Assembly (NCBI GenBank): GCA_022749755.1
Contig: CM040444.1
Span: forward strand, 7,939,009-8,003,008
Direction of reading: 5' to 3'
Source of the DNA: Azadirachta indica
Taxonomy: Eukaryota; Streptophyta; Magnoliopsida; Sapindales; Meliaceae
Length of the DNA stretch: 64,000 nt
A model generated the notes under the pieces. That model was not told where the DNA came from, did not search any database, and was given only the letters and a program-made list of their open reading frames with translations. Shown one piece after another: positions 58,430 to 64,000 of this stretch (position 1 is its first letter; every line of letters starts with the position of its first letter). The position numbers were made by a program, and so were the translations under genes.

Positions 58430-60710
58430 AACCATTTCATATAGAAACATATGTATGCATGTACATGTGCATAATTTACGAGCAAAATAACCATCATATG
58501 CTTACCTTCTCCCGGCGCGCAACTTTATATATTGGACCACAATTTATTGCGTGTTTGAACTCATTCTCGCTATCAGTGCATGTGCTACTCAATATATTTT
58601 CGGAAAAGAGATTACCACGTACTCACCCTCGTTAGCTGCATTGAGGGACACAAGCAACTCTTTAATGTATGAGCCCAAAACTCATTCACTGATTGCTCTA
58701 GCGTACAAACAACATCGGGTGGTTGTAGCAAAATAATGGAATGACATCTGTCTCATAAAATTGACAAAACAAATAAATTTTCAAACAACAAAATGAACTT
58801 CAATTTCTTACATGTACATCATCAAATAATTTCTTCTTTACTTAATCCATCTTCAAATGTTTCTTCTTTGACCTCTAACTAACAATTCAGAGTATCTTAC
58901 TATTCACTACTTACCCAAACATAGAACCAACGTATGAAATTGCCTCATCGATACATATAACAATAATGTAAATTGTTACTTAGCAATAACATGAACGTTA
59001 AGCAAAACATAATATGGTCCGCATAAACTAATAATAGGGCTATGTACTTGGAAAGCAATGCTCAGATCCTTGAGATTATGTGTACACTTTGAGTTTTCTT
59101 TATCATCAACCCTACTCTAAAGCCTAGCAAAGGGTCATCCTATAATTCAACACAAAGACTGGAACATAAAGTGTCAAACAGCAAGGCCTCAAGAATACTG
59201 GTTCAATTTATCCAAATTATCTACTATCCATAACAATCATGCATTTGCATAACTATGGTGGACCCTTCCGAATATAACATGCTCTATAAAAAAAACAATG
59301 ATAACTTTACTCCATCATAATCATTAATCTATGAAAAATCGAAATTCTTATAGACTGTAGTTAACTTAGACAATTTAATGTTACACTTGGCACCAAAGTA
59401 TTGGAACCATAAGCTATTGCTCCCCCTAATTATCCTGGATGGATAACGCCAAATCTTAGGCCTGTAGTAAGCCCAAACTTGACTTGAGAAAAATGAACAC
59501 ATTGACCACCACCGAAACCACATTTCATCACAGGCACCCAGTGTATGCCTTATGCAATAGCATACAATGGGTTAGGTTGCTAGAGAAGCAAAGGTAATTA
59601 TGGTCTATGAAATGTCTTATATACGTCTCTTTGAAAAGCTCAACTTATTTAGGGGTGAGCTTCTGTTGAATTGTGTCTAATATTTTTAGTTTAGACAATG
59701 ATGTGGGAACACTGTGAAAGTAATTTACGAAATTAAATTTTTAGTGTCCTAATTGGCATGGCCATTTCCTTTTACTTGAAAAAATTAAATTCAATATATT
59801 AACTATAGTATTGACGATAAAATATAACACAATCGTAATGTAAAATTTCACGCATTAAACATAAGGTAAATTCATTCACTATTTTATTCATTTTTATATA
59901 TATTAATAAATTATTACAGCAATTTTATAAAAAAATAAAAGATAATAATATAAATTTTTTATTATTATAATTTTTATTATTATTATCAATCAATTATTAT
60001 TATTACTTTTATTTTATTATTAATTAATTATTATTACTATTATTGTCAATAATATTAATTTATTGATTATTATTAATTATTAATAATCAATTATTATTAT
60101 TACATTTCATATTATTATTACTATTATTATTTGATTATTATTAATTATTTATTAATATTAATATTATTAATCTCTAATTATAAATGAATTATTATCATTA
60201 CATCTCCTATTATTATTAATTATATATTATTATTAATTATTTTTATATATACTTTTTATATATATATATGTATACACACAGGTATGTATTTTTTTGGTAA
60301 GGGGGGTCCATAAAGGGACTCTTTTATGGGAAGAAAAAGGACTTGAAAATGGGTTTTGATGCTTCCCGAAAGTTGGTCCAATTTTTGCCAAGTTGTCCCA
60401 AAATGAAAGTTGGGTTTCTTTTAGCAAAATCAACATAATATTCCACAAGATCTTCATTTTTCGGCAAAAATTTCTTCACATTCCAACTAAATAGATTCAC
60501 ATTGTTAATAATCAACAAAATTCATACTTAAAAAACTCCTTCATTCATTTTATATTAAAAAATACAAATAAAATCATAGAAAACTTACCAATCAAAAATA
60601 TCTTCCATTCACCATCATAAGCTAAAACAAGCTCTTCCTCGTACAATTTATCTCGCAATCACCACATCACTGATGCTGTTATTGTTGAAGAAAGTGAAGG
60701 TTTTAATAGG
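58430..60710 (-). pseudogene. DUF1985/Ulp1-type gene remnant, segment E
   Basis: Close copy of 39330-41590. DUF1985 exon part with 'FGAKCNIKLSKLTTVYKNFD' (59329-59523 frame) and a one-base loss near 59450 that changes frame. The second exon (60324-60518 frame) reads 'IINNVNLFSWNVKKFLPKNE', 'VDFAKRNPTFILGQLGKNWT'. Exon 1 lies near 60590-60680. Non-functional. Confidence 0.6.
59945..60250. repeat. (TTA)n tract, segment E
   Basis: About 305 bp of TTA/ATT triplets in the intron of the DUF1985 remnant, matching 40850-41160 with small length differences. Confidence 0.75.
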
Positions 60711-63205
60711 TAAGGGTTTGATTTGGTAAAAAAGAGTAAGAAAATTTTTATTATGAGATCTGATGAAAAATTAAAAATTGATGATATATTTTTTAATAAT
60801 AAAATAAAAATTTGATAATTGTAGGAGTCTATTTTTATTACGTACTTTAAATATGTAATCGATTCAATCAATTTAATATTTTTAAAGATTTATATTAAGT
60901 TTAATACTATTAAACCATTATAAATTACATAATTATACATTTTTGTGAATTTTAAATAAACCGCTTTCACCTCTCAATTCTCTCTTCACAATCACTCGAT
61001 ATCCATTACAGACAAAAATAGTTCTCGCAAATTCAAATTACTTGAACGATTGTTAATACTACCCTTTAGTGAATTATTATTAAATAATGACAATTATGTG
61101 TAAAAATTAAACACATTTTTTCGAAATATATTTATGATGTTAAAGTTAAAATTATTGTTACATTAATAATAATAGTTGTGATTATTGAATTTGAATTGTC
61201 TTACATTATAAAATTATTATATTGATATAGTAATTTTAAAATAATGTTTTAAGAATATAAATTAAATATATATTTTTAGTTGAATATTTCAAGCAACAAG
61301 GATTAAAGAAATTCAATCTGCTTTGAAACACAGAAAGAAAGGTAAAAAAGGAAAGGTAAAAGCATACTAAAATTGCAATTATAGTCATTTTCTTGTTGAC
61401 TGTTGGGTCACTATATATTAGTTATATATTATCTGTTTTCACAATTTAAGAAGAAAGTATAATGGCTCAATGGAAAGTGTTGTTATGATTTTTCTTGATG
61501 TCATTGCCTTGAATCTGCAAAATTGCAAGATTTCTCTCCATTTTTTGAAGTCAAATGGCGCCGTGGATCCCTGACTCTGTGCCATTCCTAATAATACATA
61601 AGGATGTCATGGCCTGATATTGGGTTGGGGACCCCAATCCCCACCCTATCCCCAAATGGGCTGGAGGATTCCCATGCCATTCTTGATTAAGCTAAATCGA
61701 GGACGGGTTGGGGATGTCCCTGATTTGGGTCAAGGATCCCCGAGGGCTCCTAACTCGATTTGAACCCCCAATTTGACCTGAAAATAAAGTAAAATATTAA
61801 CAATTTTAAAAAGTTGAACCAAAGAATTGGAAGGACCATCACTACAATACTTATCATTACACCACTCATACTTATTTATCAAAATCTCTAAATAAAGTAT
61901 TTTGCATAATTTCTCTCTAATTATTAGCTTTATACTGCATGCTTTAATTTCTCATATATTGCATGTAATAAAGAAAACACTATAAAATAAAACTAATATC
62001 TATTATTTTATTAAATATAAATATTGATTTGTTTAGCTTGGGTCTCAGCAAATACCTGTTTTGATAGATAATGTGACGGAAGAAAAAAAAAAAACAATAA
62101 TATCCAAGTACAAGAATATAAAAAAATGTTATTAATAACAAATATATGTTTACAAAATTTAAAACTTGAAATCAAATATAATAAACTGTTATTGAATAAA
62201 AATAGTTATTGAAATAAAAGTTGGTAACAAATGCTTGAGATGAAAGTGTCAAAGAGAGATAAATAAAATAAAATAAAATAAAATAAGTGGTCTTGGCTTC
62301 TAATTAAGCATAATTTGGGAGTCGGTGGCATGCACGTTGATAAGTGTTTTGGGAGAAAGTCTGGAAGTCGGAGATCATAAAGCAATAAAAAATAACAATA
62401 AAATTGATTTATGCGGTCTTATTTGTCTAAATAAAAGAAAATATTACGATCTTGGTCACAGTAAAAATTAAAGAACACATTTAGAATTGCAATAATTCCA
62501 TCAAGCATAATATAAAGTAAATTAATTTTGTTGAGTATAATATAAAGTGTCCAAATTATACAAATTCAAACAAATTTAATTTTTAATAGAATTGATAAAT
62601 TTAAAGAAAATATATTAAATAAATCTTAGAGTTGTTTTGATAACTTTGCAAAAAAAATATTTTGTTTGATAGATAAGAAAAATGATATCTGAAAAGAAAA
62701 AGACAATCTTTAAGAAGTTTTTTGTTTTGTTAATCTTCTAATATTATATTAAAACAAATTAATTCATTAACAAATTGATTATTTTGTTTGATATCAATTG
62801 ATTATTTTTATTTTATCAAAATTTAATTATAAAAATTATTTAATTTTTTTAGTTTTTTATTATTTCAACAAATTTTTTATTAAGAAAATAAATTTAAAAA
62901 AATTCTAAAATTGATTAAATTAAAATTTATAAATAATTAAGAAGGATTTAATTGACTAAGTTAAAATATTATAAACTTTTTTAAAGAACTTGTTTGACTA
63001 AAATAAAAATTATAAAATTTTTATAACTATTTATTAAATAAAATACATTTTCATATAATTAACCAAATTAAATAAGAGCCTCATCCTCGTCCCGACCCCA
63101 TTTTAAAATGAGGATGAAAATTCATCCTTGAAACCAACGCAATTCTTGATTCTTTTACAATTACCTTCCTTAATCACTAACGTAAATGGGTTGGGAGGGC
63201 TCTCA
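60711..63205. other. AT-rich region of segment E with GC-rich islands
   Basis: No gene. GC-rich islands at 61610-61780 and 63075-63200 correspond to those at 20305 and 21840. Between them is an AT-rich stretch that includes the (ATAAA)n run at 62258-62285 that C has lost. Confidence 0.45.
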
Positions 63206-63212
63206 TGGGAAT

Positions 63213-64000
63213 TTTAAAGGCAGCAAACGGGGGCTGGCCTAGCCTAGCCCCACCCACGAAATTGAAGACCAAGCAAGTTAATGTGCAGAGCCAACTTAGG
63301 CACGCATAATAGTTGTGTTGGGCCTAGTTGAGCTAGCTTTACAAATTTTGAGTTCCGAATGGCCCATGAAGCCCAGGTCGTGCAAGGCTCGTGCTTGGGC
63401 CAGGCTATTTTGACTTTCCAAAATTATTTTAAAAATTTTCCAATGAAAGGAATCAATATAAGACTTCAAACAATAGCGATTACAAAGTAAAAGATAAAGT
63501 GGTGAGGGTGACTCATGTCATTTGTCGATTTAAAATTTAGAAATTTATATAATAATTTAATTTTATAATGGTCTCTATTAAACTTAATATAAATTTCAAA
63601 AAAAAAATATTAAATTTATTAATTGGAATACATACATATTTAAAATATTTAACAAAAATTAGCTTTTACTAATTAACATATCATCAAAATAATATACTAA
63701 AAATAAATATTTGATTTCTTCATAAAATAATTGATGAAAATAGAATAATTTATAACAATCATCAATTATTAATAATTGCAATTAAAATATATAATTTAAT
63801 ATTATAATAATCAATGAATCATTATAATCATATAAATACATAAATACATAAATATTTTAATGTAAATTTTTAAAACAAAATAAATTTTAAATTTCAATTT
63901 CAAATTCAAATTATAAATTTCAAAATTAGAACCCATAACTGTTGTAGTTTTTTACCGTAAGGTTGGGTTCTGGTGCTTTTAGAGTGCAAAAAAATATTAT
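63213..64000. mobile_element. Left part of the hAT-like element, segment E, cut by the window end
   Basis: Begins 'ggcagcaaacgggggctggc', the counterpart of 21987 in A, followed by a GC-rich subterminal zone to 63410 and AT-rich core. The right end lies outside the window. Confidence 0.4.

Larger units (their letters stand above)
55951..64000. repeat. Segment E: near-identical copy of 36843-43147 and the following block
   Basis: Offset ~19100 to segment C. It begins with the last unit of the ~270-bp repeat array (55951-56280) and includes the RALF-like gene, the DUF1985 remnant and the AT-rich region. From 62330 it matches C only after inversion of C (43148-44868), while it is colinear with segment A (21067-23000). 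It continues beyond the window. Confidence 0.85.

Overview
The window looks like an AT-rich, gene-poor plant nuclear region, almost certainly from a eudicot. The evidence is a cluster of small secreted cysteine-rich peptide genes resembling RALF (rapid alkalinization factor), an Athila-type Ty3/gypsy retrotransposon with a tRNA-Asp-type primer site, DUF1985/Ulp1-type transposon gene remnants with introns, and long (TTA)n tracts. I cannot name the species.

Layout: 1-5980 is AT-rich with degenerate internal repeats and no convincing gene. 6032-13506 is a minus-strand LTR retrotransposon with gag, protease and integrase C-terminus; reverse transcriptase, RNase H and most of the integrase are missing. 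From 13507 the window is built from five related segments (A-E). Each carries a RALF-like gene (A 15763, B 27103, C 38354, D 50965, E 57456) and, downstream on the opposite strand, a broken DUF1985/Ulp-like gene whose intron holds a (TTA)n tract. A, B and C have a degenerate array of ~260-300 bp repeats upstream. A, C and E also share a downstream AT-rich stretch with hAT-like ends. Only RALF copies A and B are intact; C and E share a 1-base deletion and D has a 2-base insertion.

History readable from the sequence: the retrotransposon inserted (target duplication AAATT) before an A-type segment gave rise to C, which keeps the same right flank. The B-C stretch (25915 to about 44.9 kb) was then copied as D-E (49780 to window end). 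The copy lacks 4757 bp at a 3-bp microhomology (junction at 55950), so the truncated retrotransposon copy and most of the repeat array are missing. C later suffered a ~1.7 kb inversion (43148-44868) that A and E do not have. 46370-49775 is unique sequence with a Ty1/copia RNase H fragment.

The functional content is therefore probably two expressible RALF-like peptide genes, A and B, in a transposon-driven tandem cluster undergoing birth and death. The 5' leaders carry an upstream ATG and a poly(A) tract of variable length directly before the main ATG; tract length sets whether the upstream ATG is in frame. No tRNA, rRNA or CRISPR was seen.
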